The position numbers and the translations under genes are program-made. Of a stretch of 64,000 nucleotides of DNA, positions 17,934 to 24,878 are shown one piece after another; position 1 is the stretch's first letter; every line of letters starts with the position of its first letter. The notes under the pieces were generated by a model that was not told the origin of the DNA, did no database searches, and saw nothing but the letters and a program-made list of their open reading frames with translations. Source of the stretch: Achromobacter marplatensis (lineage in GTDB: Bacteria > Pseudomonadota > Gammaproteobacteria > Burkholderiales > Burkholderiaceae_B); the NCBI RefSeq assembly GCF_002209535.1, contig NZ_NJIG01000007.1, positions 1 to 64,000 of the forward strand, given 5' to 3'.

Positions 17934-18260
17934 TCAGTGCTCCGCCACTGCGGTATCGGCCCGCAGCGTCAACGTGGATTCCATGCTGCCGAAGCGCGTG
18001 AGGTGGGCCAGTTCCTTGCGGGCCGCCTCGACCGAGGCGAACTTCTCCAGGAACTTGGACGGCACACGGTTCACCACATAGGGCGGCGTCTCTTCCGTGA
18101 CCACCAGCCGCGTGTCGCCATGCAGCCGGGCGATGCGAAACACCGCCAGCGCGCGCCCGTAGAACACGTAGTCATAGGTTTCGATGATGTCGACGTCCTT
18201 GCCCACTTCGGTGCGAAACACACCGGGCTTGGTCGTCAGGATGACGTATACGGAGTCCAT
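17934..18260 (-). CDS. Small protein of unknown function between two ferredoxins
   Basis: This 108-residue protein has no cysteine and no membrane segment. It reads as a compact alpha/beta protein with an N-terminal MDSVYVILTTKPGVFRTE strand region and a late KFLEKFASVEAARKELAHL helix. I recognise no family. The ATG at 18260 has GGAGG ten bases upstream, and the 5-base gaps on both sides show tight operon coupling. Longer frames reaching 18446 are overlaps with the ferredoxin gene. Its fixed place between two ferredoxins suggests an effector, chaperone or small subunit of the oxidase complex, like the regulatory proteins of multicomponent oxygenases. That is inference only. Confidence 0.75.
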   Translation of the reverse strand: MDSVYVILTTKPGVFRTEVGKDVDIIETYDYVFYGRALAVFRIARLHGDTRLVVTEETPPYVVNRVPSKFLEKFASVEAARKELAHLTRFGSMESTLTLRADTAVAEH

Positions 18261-18265
18261 GGCTG

Positions 18266-18565
18266 CTATGCCTCCATATCCTGAAGCAGTTCGATGTCGC
18301 TGCTCAACCACAACTGGCAGGCCAGCCGATAGCCTTGGTCGATGCGGTCGCCCAGCTGCTTTTTCTCTTTCCAGTTCACCGGCGGCAAATGCTCGGCGCC
18401 GGCCAGCACGCGGCACGCGCACCTGGCGCACTTGCCCATGCCGCATTCGTAGCGCAAGTGCGGATACGGAAACTGCTTGATGCCGGCCCGCACCACCAGA
18501 TTGGTGTTGTCCTTCACCACGTCGGTGAAAGTCTGGCCGCCTTTATGGAATACAACGGTGGGCAT
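18266..18565 (-). CDS. 2Fe-2S ferredoxin (first in oxidase operon)
   Basis: This 99-residue ferredoxin has ligands C41, C46, C49 and C83, and an extra cysteine at 51. It shares the C-x4-C-x2-C pattern with the second ferredoxin of the operon but little else. The ATG at 18565 starts a family-like MPTVVFHKGGQTF; a longer frame to 18607 would overlap the intergenic space. It lies between the oxidase gene, 71 bases upstream, and the unknown small gene. Two dedicated ferredoxins suggest that the oxidase needs two electrons from separate carriers or that one serves the partner protein. Confidence 0.9.
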   Translation of the reverse strand: MPTVVFHKGGQTFTDVVKDNTNLVVRAGIKQFPYPHLRYECGMGKCARCACRVLAGAEHLPPVNWKEKKQLGDRIDQGYRLACQLWLSSDIELLQDMEA

Positions 18566-18636
18566 GGGTCTGTCATCCAGAAGCTGCGGGCCGGCCGCGC
18601 CCGCCATGGCGCGCGGCCGGAAAAGCCGGGCAGGGG

Positions 18637-19368
18637 TCAGGCGGCCAGGCCGAGTTCGGGCAGCTTGATCTCGTGCTGCACGTAGTCGGTATAGAGCGCC
18701 GTGGTGTACAGCAGCCGCATCTGGGCGCCGATCTCGCAGATCTTCAGGCAGCGCTGCTGCAGCTCGACGGTGTTGGCATGCTCCAGCACGATCTGATAGC
18801 CGCGTTCGCCATGGATTTCGTCCGACACGATATGCAGGTCGAAGAATTCGACCTCTTCATCGGTAAATCCGTACTTCTCGCGCAGCGTCGGCGTCTGCTT
18901 GCGGTAGATGGACGGCACCTGCGATTCCAGGCCGACGACCAGGCCCGCGACCGCCACGATGGGGTCTTCGCGCATGGCCACGGCGTAACACCAGCTTTGC
19001 AGCGCGCGCGTCGTGGGCGACATGTTGTCGGGGTTGGTGACCCGTTCGCGGGTGGTGCCGCAGGCTTCGGCAAAGCGGATCAGCAGATCGGTGTGGCGAT
19101 CGCCGCCGATTTCCTCTTCATACATGTTGGCCAGCAGGAAGTCCTTGGCCTCGGTATAGGTATCCGGCGTGCGGGCATACAGGTAGCCCAGGTAGTCGGC
19201 GAACGGACCCACATAGTGATAGTGGTTCTCGGCCCACCGCGACAGGTGCTCGCGGCTGAGCTTGCCTTCAGCCCAGGCGATGGAAAAGGGCGAAGCGTTG
19301 GCGCTCTTGCCCTTGATCGCGTTTTCCAACGCGGTACGGAATTCATCTCGGTTCATCAGTTCTGCCAT
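18637..19368 (-). CDS. Heme-oxygenase-like di-iron oxidase (HDO, TenA/PqqC fold)
   Basis: This 243-residue all-helical protein has the TenA/PqqC/CADD fold. The full ligand set of the HDO group is present with the spacing known from CADD: E85, then H92 seven residues on, E148 in GLESQVP, and H179, D183 and H186 as H-x3-D-x2-H. Known HDOs activate O2 for decarboxylation, N-oxygenation or C-C cleavage of small molecules, so an oxidase is much more likely than a thiaminase. It heads an operon with two ferredoxins and a small unknown protein. The motif GAACATTGTATAC lies 56 bases upstream. The substrate is unknown; the nearby aldehyde dehydrogenase suggests that the product is, or leads to, an aldehyde. 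Confidence 0.82.
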   Translation of the reverse strand: MAELMNRDEFRTALENAIKGKSANASPFSIAWAEGKLSREHLSRWAENHYHYVGPFADYLGYLYARTPDTYTEAKDFLLANMYEEEIGGDRHTDLLIRFAEACGTTRERVTNPDNMSPTTRALQSWCYAVAMREDPIVAVAGLVVGLESQVPSIYRKQTPTLREKYGFTDEEVEFFDLHIVSDEIHGERGYQIVLEHANTVELQQRCLKICEIGAQMRLLYTTALYTDYVQHEIKLPELGLAA

Positions 19369-19423
19369 GACGCGCTCCAGTCCAGTAGGGAGGGGATTCC
19401 AGGCTGGTCAGCCCGGCCATGAA

Positions 19424-19436
19424 GAACATTGTATAC
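19424..19436. promoter_or_regulatory. Putative GntR operator before the oxidase operon
   Basis: This is the second exact copy of GAACATTGTATAC, the first being at 14143-14155. It lies 56 bases upstream of the oxidase ATG on the minus strand. The match over 13 bases in two promoter regions of a single locus is the main evidence for joint regulation. Confidence 0.6.
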
Positions 19437-19493
19437 CGTCTACCGTTTTCAACTGCTAGGGCAATCCCGGAGAACCACGATCGCTCACTGCAA

Positions 19494-19511
19494 AAAGGGG
19501 CCGGACCCTTT
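19494..19511 (-). terminator. Possible minus-strand terminator
   Basis: AAAGGG and CCCTTT form a 6-bp stem with a six-base loop, and the minus strand continues into a run of five T. It would stop transcripts arriving from the DUF2809 gene before the oxidase promoter. The stem is short, so confidence is modest. Confidence 0.35.
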
Positions 19512-19615
19512 CAGATCAAGCACTTGACCTGGCGCAACGCCGGCGCAGGGCAGGGTGGACGAGGAAGGGTCCGCCCAGTACAATGAATACACTTTCAATG
19601 CAATACGGAAATACC

Positions 19616-19828
19616 ATGAATACCCGCCACCCCCTGGGAGACGCCCCGATCGGTCAGCAACTGCTGACGCATTACGCCCGCCGCGACGCGGTGCGCCACG
19701 CCACGCCCCTGTTCCCCTCGTCCTGGGCCGAACTGTTCGCCCCCTTCCGCAACGCCCGCCTGCAACCGCTGCGCGCAAGCGCCCCCGCGGTCCGTCGCAA
19801 CGACGACGAACCGATCTGCCAAGCCTGA
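19616..19828 (+). CDS. Small hypothetical protein, 70 residues
   Basis: This short frame starts at an ATG with CGGAA seven bases upstream and encodes a soluble peptide ending RRNDDEPICQA. An in-frame ATG at 19583 is an alternative. A GC hairpin follows at 19842-19861. No family is recognised. The composition is more protein-like than the antisense frames, with a plausible central FPSSWAELFAPFRNARLQPL segment. It stands between two minus-strand operons, so it must have its own promoter. Confidence 0.45.
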   Translation: MNTRHPLGDAPIGQQLLTHYARRDAVRHATPLFPSSWAELFAPFRNARLQPLRASAPAVRRNDDEPICQA

Positions 19829-19841
19829 TCCTTCGGAAGAC

Positions 19842-19861
19842 GCCGGGGCGCTTGCCCCGGC
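19842..19861 (+). terminator. GC hairpin after the small gene
   Basis: GCCGGGGC and GCCCCGGC make a perfect 8-bp stem with a GCTT loop, 13 bases after the TGA of the small gene and 16 bases before the stop of the opposite DUF2809 gene. There is no T-run, but the position between convergent genes suits a terminator. Confidence 0.45.
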
Positions 19862-19877
19862 CTGGACATCCCGCCGC

Positions 19878-20309
19878 TTAACGGCGGGCGCGCAGACTCG
19901 CCCGCGCCCGGGCATCCCGCAACGCGGCATTGCGCGCACGGTGCGCATTGGCCAACGCCAGCACCAGCACCACCGCGAACCCCACTGTGTACGCCACCAC
20001 ATCCCACCAGTCCGGCACGCTGCCCAGCACCACGCGCAGCACCGGCTGCTCGATCTGCCACCCGTACTGCCGCGCCAGATACTGGCCGAACTCCACCGCA
20101 TACCCCGTCAACAGCGCCGCCACCGCCAGTACCCCGACGCTTGCACGGATGAAGGTCCGGTACACCAGGTACACCCAGCCAACAGCCACCACATCCCCCA
20201 CGAATCCGCGCAAGAACGGATAGGGCGCGCCATACAGGGCAATCAGCGCCAACAGGGCGGTCACGGCAAGCAGGGCGGCAAACGCGCGCCCATTGAACGT
20301 CAGGGTCAT
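19878..20309 (-). CDS. DUF2809-type small membrane protein
   Basis: This 143-residue protein has four hydrophobic helices and the DUF2809 look: an early ALIALYGAPYPFLRGFVGDV stretch, YAVEFGQYL in the third segment and PDWWDVVAYTVGFAV before the last. Members are of unknown function, some near VanZ-like proteins. The ATG at 20309 is preferred over a TTG at 20324. The arginine-rich tail is probably cytoplasmic. It stands alone, transcribed away from the long cytosine-rich gap. Confidence 0.72.
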   Translation of the reverse strand: MTLTFNGRAFAALLAVTALLALIALYGAPYPFLRGFVGDVVAVGWVYLVYRTFIRASVGVLAVAALLTGYAVEFGQYLARQYGWQIEQPVLRVVLGSVPDWWDVVAYTVGFAVVLVLALANAHRARNAALRDARARASLRARR

Positions 20310-20469
20310 GGCAACAAACAACAAAGAGTGAAGGGGCGGACGCGCCAGGCACGTCCATCAAGCCCACGACTCAGCACGGCCGGGGCAACGGGGCAGGGTA
20401 CTAGAAATCCACGGGAAAACCCGATACCCCACGAGACACATGCGTCACCAAAGGTTATGCCCCCAAAAG

Positions 20470-20545
20470 TTATCCCACCTTATCCACCCGCTATCCACCG
20501 GCTATCCACCCCCAATCCACCGACTTACCCACACCCTTATCCACC
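20470..20545 (+). repeat. Ladder of DnaA-box-like words
   Basis: Seven words of the type (T/C)(T/A)A(T/C)CCAC(C/A) lie in the same direction within 76 bases. They include TTATCCACC at 20480 and 20537, CTATCCACC at 20491 and 20502, CAATCCACC at 20513 and TTACCCACA at 20525, with about 11-base spacing in the middle. The E. coli DnaA box is TTATCCACA, so most differ by one or two bases. It may bind DnaA outside oriC, or it may be a simple tandem repeat. Confidence 0.5.
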
Positions 20546-20737
20546 GCAATACCCACGCGCCCTCCAACAGCGCGCAAGCGCACCCCCTCCCACCCAGCAC
20601 CCCCATAAGCCAAAAAAGGCCGCCCGCGCGGCCGACTTTGGCGTCCCTGCACACGCCTTCCCACCCCACCACCGGACAGCAAAATGCCAAGCACACCACC
20701 CGCCCCGGCGATGCCCGATTCCGATGCACCGCAGCGC

Positions 20738-20894
20738 GGCGTGGCGGGGGCACGGGGTGCGCGGGGAGTCGATGCGCCCGAGGGAATCTGAAGGGAAGGC
20801 CGCAGGCCTGGACGAAGATGACGACGGGGCAAGTCCGGAGCGAAGGCTCCGGACCGCAATCGTTGACCCGCGCACCCCGTGCCCCCGCCACGCC
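20738..20894. repeat. 28-bp inverted repeat enclosing a hairpin element
   Basis: The arms at 20738-20765 and 20867-20894 are exact reverse complements over 28 bases. They enclose about 100 bases that contain the 47-base dispersed repeat (20817-20863) with its 9-bp hairpin at 20833-20854. There is no transposase and no visible target duplication. The structure resembles a small non-autonomous element or a large cruciform. The copy at 106-151 lacks these outer arms. Confidence 0.6.
20817..20863. repeat. Dispersed hairpin repeat, copy 2
   Basis: This 47-base element matches 106-151 with a single inserted C. The central stem GTCCGGAGC with GCTCCGGAC is intact. Recurrence in two unrelated gaps about 20.7 kb apart indicates a dispersed family in this genome. 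Confidence 0.6.
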
Positions 20895-21064
20895 GTGCGG
20901 CCCAAGAACCGCAATCGCCAGACATACCCAGCCCCGAATCATCAAATAAACCCAGCCCCACACAGACACTCCCCGCAACACAACCCGCCATCATTCAGGC
21001 GTACCATTACCCCACCCCAAACGCCCTCCCGGCGCCCCAAAAAAGACGCCCCAGAGCCCTCCGT

Positions 21065-22756
21065 ATGCTCACCCCCGTCTCCCCCTCCGCCGACCTCCCA
21101 CCCGGCGCCCCCGCTGCGCCCGCTGCCCCTCTTACCGTCAGCACGCTTTCCCCCTTATCCTTCCCCGCGTTCCGCATCATCTGGATCGCCAACCTGTTCG
21201 CGAACCTGGGCACCTGGGCGCAATCCGTCGCCGCCGCCTGGATCATCACCACCGAACAGAGCAGCCCCCTGATGGTCGCCATGATCCAGGTGGCCGCCGC
21301 CTTCCCGCTGGTGGCCCTGTCCATCCTGACCGGGGTGCTTGCCGACAACTATGACCGGCGCAAAGTGATGCTGACCGGCATGCTGCTGGAACTGACCGGC
21401 GGCGTCTTCATCACCATCCTGGCGTTCGCCGGCCTGCTGCACCCGATCACGCTGATCGCCTCCGTCTTCTGCATCGCCATCGGCAGCGCCATCGTCACCC
21501 CCGCCTGGCAGGCCGCCGTCGGCGAACAGGTCCCGCGCGCCCATGTCGGCAGCGCCGTCCTGCTCAACAGCGTCAACTACAACGTCGCCCGCGCCGTCGG
21601 CCCCGCCATCGGCGGCCTGCTGCTGGGCGCCATGGGCGCGCCCTGGGTCTTCCTGCTGAACTGCTTCTGCTATGGCGGGCTGATCTGGGCGATCTGGCGC
21701 TGGCAGCGCGACCTGCCCGAGCGTCGCCTGCCGCCCGAAGGCCTCTTCGAAGGCGTCGTTGCCGCGTTGCGCTATACCCAGCATTCCACCGTGACGCGCG
21801 TCGTCATGCTGCGCTCGTTCGCCTTCGGCCTGTCGGCCAGCGCCTTGTGGGCGCTGTTGCCGTTGCTGGCCCACGAGCAGGAGGAAGGCAGCGCCCTGCT
21901 GTACGGCTACATGCTGGGCGCGCTGGGGGTGGGCGCAATCCTGGGCAGCGCCTTCGTGCGCCGCGTGCAGGCCGCCTTGGGCGCAGGCGGGCTGGTCACC
22001 GTGGCCGCTGCGCTGCTGGCCGCCTGCCTGCTGGCGCTAGGCCTGACCAGCACTCTGTGGGTCGCGTTTCCGGCGCTGCTGATATCCGGTAGTTGCTGGA
22101 TCGGCGTGCTGGCCACCTACAACACCACCGTCCAGATGCTGGTGCCCGATTGGGTCAAGGCGCGCGCGCTGGCGCTGTACCAGACCGCCATCTTCGGCGG
22201 CCTGGCGGCCGGTTCGTTCATGTGGGGCCACTTCGCCGGCACCATGGGCGTGTCCGGCGCGCTCAGCACCGCGGGCATCATGCTGGGCATCACCGTCGCC
22301 CTCTTGTACCGGTCGCGCCTGCCCGAACATGTGGACACCCAATCGCTCGCGCGCGTGGACAGCACCGAACCCGCGATGGCCGCCGCCGGTTTCAACACCC
22401 AGCACGGCTCGGTGCTGGTGGCCGTGGAATACCTGATTGAACGCGACAAGCTGTCGGCGCTGATCAGCGCCGCGCATCCGCTGCGGCTGCTGCGCCTGCG
22501 CAACGGCGCGCAGCAATGGCAGTTGTTCCGCGACCTGGAACGCGAAGGCGTGTGGCGCGAAGTGTTCCTGGTGGAAAGCTGGATGCAGTACCTGCGCATG
22601 ATCGACCGCATGACGCTGGCCGACAAGATGGTGCTGGACGAAGTGCGCGCCCTGCACAGCGGCGACAAGCCGCCGGTGGTGTCGCGCAACGTCAGCTACC
22701 TGGCCATGAACGAAGCGCAAGGCTTCTCCCTGCGCCGAGACCCCGAATCCCTGTGA
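21065..22756 (+). CDS. MFS transporter with soluble C-terminal tail (MFS_3 / EntS type)
   Basis: This 563-residue major facilitator has twelve membrane segments between about residues 30 and 420. The first is FRIIWIANLFANLGTWAQSV and loop 2-3 has ADNYDRRKVML. It matches the MFS_3 group that includes enterobactin exporters. An unusual cytoplasmic tail of about 120 residues follows, rich in Leu, Arg and charged residues (RDKLSALISAAHPLRLLRLR). The ATG at 21065 is chosen because the upstream extension is proline-rich filler. The Gcr-family gene starts 16 bases after its stop, so the two are probably cotranscribed. The exported compound is unknown. Confidence 0.85.
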   Translation: MLTPVSPSADLPPGAPAAPAAPLTVSTLSPLSFPAFRIIWIANLFANLGTWAQSVAAAWIITTEQSSPLMVAMIQVAAAFPLVALSILTGVLADNYDRRKVMLTGMLLELTGGVFITILAFAGLLHPITLIASVFCIAIGSAIVTPAWQAAVGEQVPRAHVGSAVLLNSVNYNVARAVGPAIGGLLLGAMGAPWVFLLNCFCYGGLIWAIWRWQRDLPERRLPPEGLFEGVVAALRYTQHSTVTRVVMLRSFAFGLSASALWALLPLLAHEQEEGSALLYGYMLGALGVGAILGSAFVRRVQAALGAGGLVTVAAALLAACLLALGLTSTLWVAFPALLISGSCWIGVLATYNTTVQMLVPDWVKARALALYQTAIFGGLAAGSFMWGHFAGTMGVSGALSTAGIMLGITVALLYRSRLPEHVDTQSLARVDSTEPAMAAAGFNTQHGSVLVAVEYLIERDKLSALISAAHPLRLLRLRNGAQQWQLFRDLEREGVWREVFLVESWMQYLRMIDRMTLADKMVLDEVRALHSGDKPPVVSRNVSYLAMNEAQGFSLRRDPESL

Positions 22757-22772
22757 CCCGCGAGGCCCGCCC

Positions 22773-24878
22773 ATGCTTACCTCTCTTTGGCGCAAGTGGC
22801 GGGCCTCGCGGCATGGCGGCCCGCAGCTGGACGTCATCCTGGCGAGCGCCGATCCCGACGCCCCGCTAGCCGAGCGCAACCTGTGGATGGTGGACCTGAG
22901 CCGGTGGCTGGACCGCCCCGGCCGGCCCGCCACGCCCGCCGCATCCACCGCACCCGGCACCCCCGCCCCCGACGCGGACGCCGTCCGCCATCCGCAGCAC
23001 GCCCGCCTGCGCTACCTGCTGCAGGTGCTGGAAAACAACCCTGACCGCGCGGCGCCCGTCGCCGCCACGCTGCGTTCGCTGGTGGCGGACAACGATCCCA
23101 CCTCGCTGCTGTGCGACACCGGCGTGGCCTCGCACCCCGGCTTCTGGGGCGAATTCTGGGACCGCGCGCAGGCCCGGCTATTGCCGCCTCCGCCCAACCG
23201 CAGCGACATGTTCGGCCTGTTCTCGCTGATCTTCCGCCGGGCCGGCGACGCGCAGTGGATCGAATCGCTGGACGACGACACCCTGGCCCGCATGCGCGCG
23301 CTGTACCGCCAGGGCGACGGCCTTGCACGCCTGGACCCCACCGCCCCCGAACCGCCCGCGCCGCGACTGGAAGCGGCGCTGACCAGCAGCATCCAGGTGC
23401 TGGTCAGCCAGGTGCGCGCGACGGGACTCGCCCAAGACATCCGGTCGCGCCTGCCGGGCCGCGTAGAGGACTCGCCCTTCTTCGCGCTGGCCGGCGCCGC
23501 GGCCGAACTGTGCGACAGCGGGCCCGACACGCCGCGCGAAGTCTTCGGCCGCCGCCTGAACATGTTCCGCGCCCTGCTGGACGGCTGCCGCGCCGCCACC
23601 CAAGGCGTTTACGACGAACTGGAGAAGAACGGCGTATCGGTTGAAGTCGTGTTCCAGATCGAACGTATGAAGCTGCGCCTGGCCCGCATCGAACTGCTGC
23701 TGAGCGTCTGGGTGGATCCCACGCAGCGCCACAAGTACGTGCACCTGACGGCCGAACTGATCCGGTCCACCCAGGCCCGCAGCAGCATCCGGCACCTGGC
23801 GGCCTCGTCGTTCGCGCAGCTGGCGCGCCGGGTGATGGAACGCACCGCTGAAACCGGCGAACACTACATCGCGCGCGACGCCGCGGAATACCTGACGATG
23901 CTCAAGGCGTCGCTGGGTGGCGGCTTCATCATGGTGTTCACCGTCTACCTGAAATTCTTCATCGTCTCGCTGCACCTGGACAAGTTCATCGAAGGGCTGC
24001 TGGCCTCGCTGAACTACGCCGGCGGCTTCCTCGTGATCCACTTCGCGCACTTCACGCTGGCCACCAAGCAACCGGCCATGACGGGGCCGGCACTGGCCCA
24101 TCGGCTGGACGACGCCTATACGCCGCAAGGCCGCGAGGCCTTCCTGGACGACACGCTGGCCATGATCCGTTCCAACGCGGCGGCCATCCTGGGCAATCTG
24201 GCGGTGGTCTTCCCCTTGGCGTGGGCCGTGCAATGGATCGCCCTGAACGGCCTGGACCGGCCGCTGATCAGCGCGGACAAGGCGCAGGAAACACTGGCCT
24301 CGTTCTCGGTCTGGGGGCCCACTCCCATCTACGCCGCAGCCACCGGCGTGTTGCTATGGCTGTCCAGCCTGATCGCCGGCTGGGCCGACAACTGGTTCGC
24401 GCTGCACCGCGTGCACGACGTGATGGCTTACAACCGGCGCGCTCGGCACCTGCTGGGCGAGCGCGGCGCAGTGCGCTGGGCCGGCTTCTGGCAGCGCAAT
24501 ATCTCGGGCATCGCGGGCAACGTGTCGCTGGGCCTGATGCTGGGCCTGGGCCCGGCCATCGTCAGCTTCTTCGGCCCGCATGTGGAAGTGCGCCACGTGA
24601 CGCTCAGCGCCGGCCAGATCGGCACGGCGCTGGGCACGCTGGGATGGGAAGTCGTGCACACGCAAGCGTTCTGGATGGCCGTGGCCGGCACCGCGATAAC
24701 GGGGCTGCTGAACGTGGGCGTGAGCTTCGCGCTGGCGTTCAATGTGGCGCTGCGCTCGCGCAACCTGCGCCGCGGCGACCGCGATTCGCTGTCGGCGGGC
24801 GTGCGCCAGCGAATCTGGCAGCGTCCGGCCACGCTGTTCTGGCCGGTCAAGCCCCGACCCGCGCCAGAGCGTCCTTAA
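22773..24878 (+). CDS. Gcr-type 'site-specific recombinase' family membrane protein
   Basis: This 701-residue protein matches what databases call site-specific recombinase Gcr (PF10136). The N-terminal half is soluble and helical, with a LARIELLLSVWVDPTQRHKY block. The C-terminal half has about six strong membrane segments (for example FIMVFTVYLKFFIVSL near 390 and NVSLGLMLGLGPAIVSF). I see no tyrosine- or serine-recombinase catalytic motif, so the family name should be doubted. It follows the MFS gene by 16 bases. Its TAA shares the bases TTAA with the stop codon of the convergent phosphoribosyltransferase gene. Confidence 0.82.
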   Translation: MLTSLWRKWRASRHGGPQLDVILASADPDAPLAERNLWMVDLSRWLDRPGRPATPAASTAPGTPAPDADAVRHPQHARLRYLLQVLENNPDRAAPVAATLRSLVADNDPTSLLCDTGVASHPGFWGEFWDRAQARLLPPPPNRSDMFGLFSLIFRRAGDAQWIESLDDDTLARMRALYRQGDGLARLDPTAPEPPAPRLEAALTSSIQVLVSQVRATGLAQDIRSRLPGRVEDSPFFALAGAAAELCDSGPDTPREVFGRRLNMFRALLDGCRAATQGVYDELEKNGVSVEVVFQIERMKLRLARIELLLSVWVDPTQRHKYVHLTAELIRSTQARSSIRHLAASSFAQLARRVMERTAETGEHYIARDAAEYLTMLKASLGGGFIMVFTVYLKFFIVSLHLDKFIEGLLASLNYAGGFLVIHFAHFTLATKQPAMTGPALAHRLDDAYTPQGREAFLDDTLAMIRSNAAAILGNLAVVFPLAWAVQWIALNGLDRPLISADKAQETLASFSVWGPTPIYAAATGVLLWLSSLIAGWADNWFALHRVHDVMAYNRRARHLLGERGAVRWAGFWQRNISGIAGNVSLGLMLGLGPAIVSFFGPHVEVRHVTLSAGQIGTALGTLGWEVVHTQAFWMAVAGTAITGLLNVGVSFALAFNVALRSRNLRRGDRDSLSAGVRQRIWQRPATLFWPVKPRPAPERP

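Larger units (their letters stand above)
20310..21064. other. 755-base non-coding, cytosine-rich gap
   Basis: No convincing gene is present; frames in this stretch encode proline- and histidine-rich low-complexity peptides. It contains a ladder of DnaA-box-like words at 20470-20545 and a 28-bp inverted repeat with copy 2 of the dispersed hairpin element at 20738-20894. The end carries the promoter of the MFS gene. Confidence 0.6.

Noticed and set aside
18637..19368. TenA thiaminase or PqqC annotation
   Set aside because: The six-ligand di-iron set is complete, and neither thiamine nor pqq genes are nearby, so an HDO oxidase is the better reading.
20470..20545. Chromosomal replication origin oriC
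   Set aside because: No dnaA, dnaN, gidA or rpmH genes are near and no AT-rich unwinding region is present, so the words are reported only as a DnaA-box-like ladder.
20879..21064. N-terminal extension of the MFS gene
   Set aside because: The added residues are proline-rich filler from the repeat arm. The ATG at 21065 begins a normal MFS leader.
22773..24878. Mobile element suggested by the name site-specific recombinase
   Set aside because: No integrase motif, attachment site, tRNA or flanking repeat was seen. The protein looks like a resident membrane protein.
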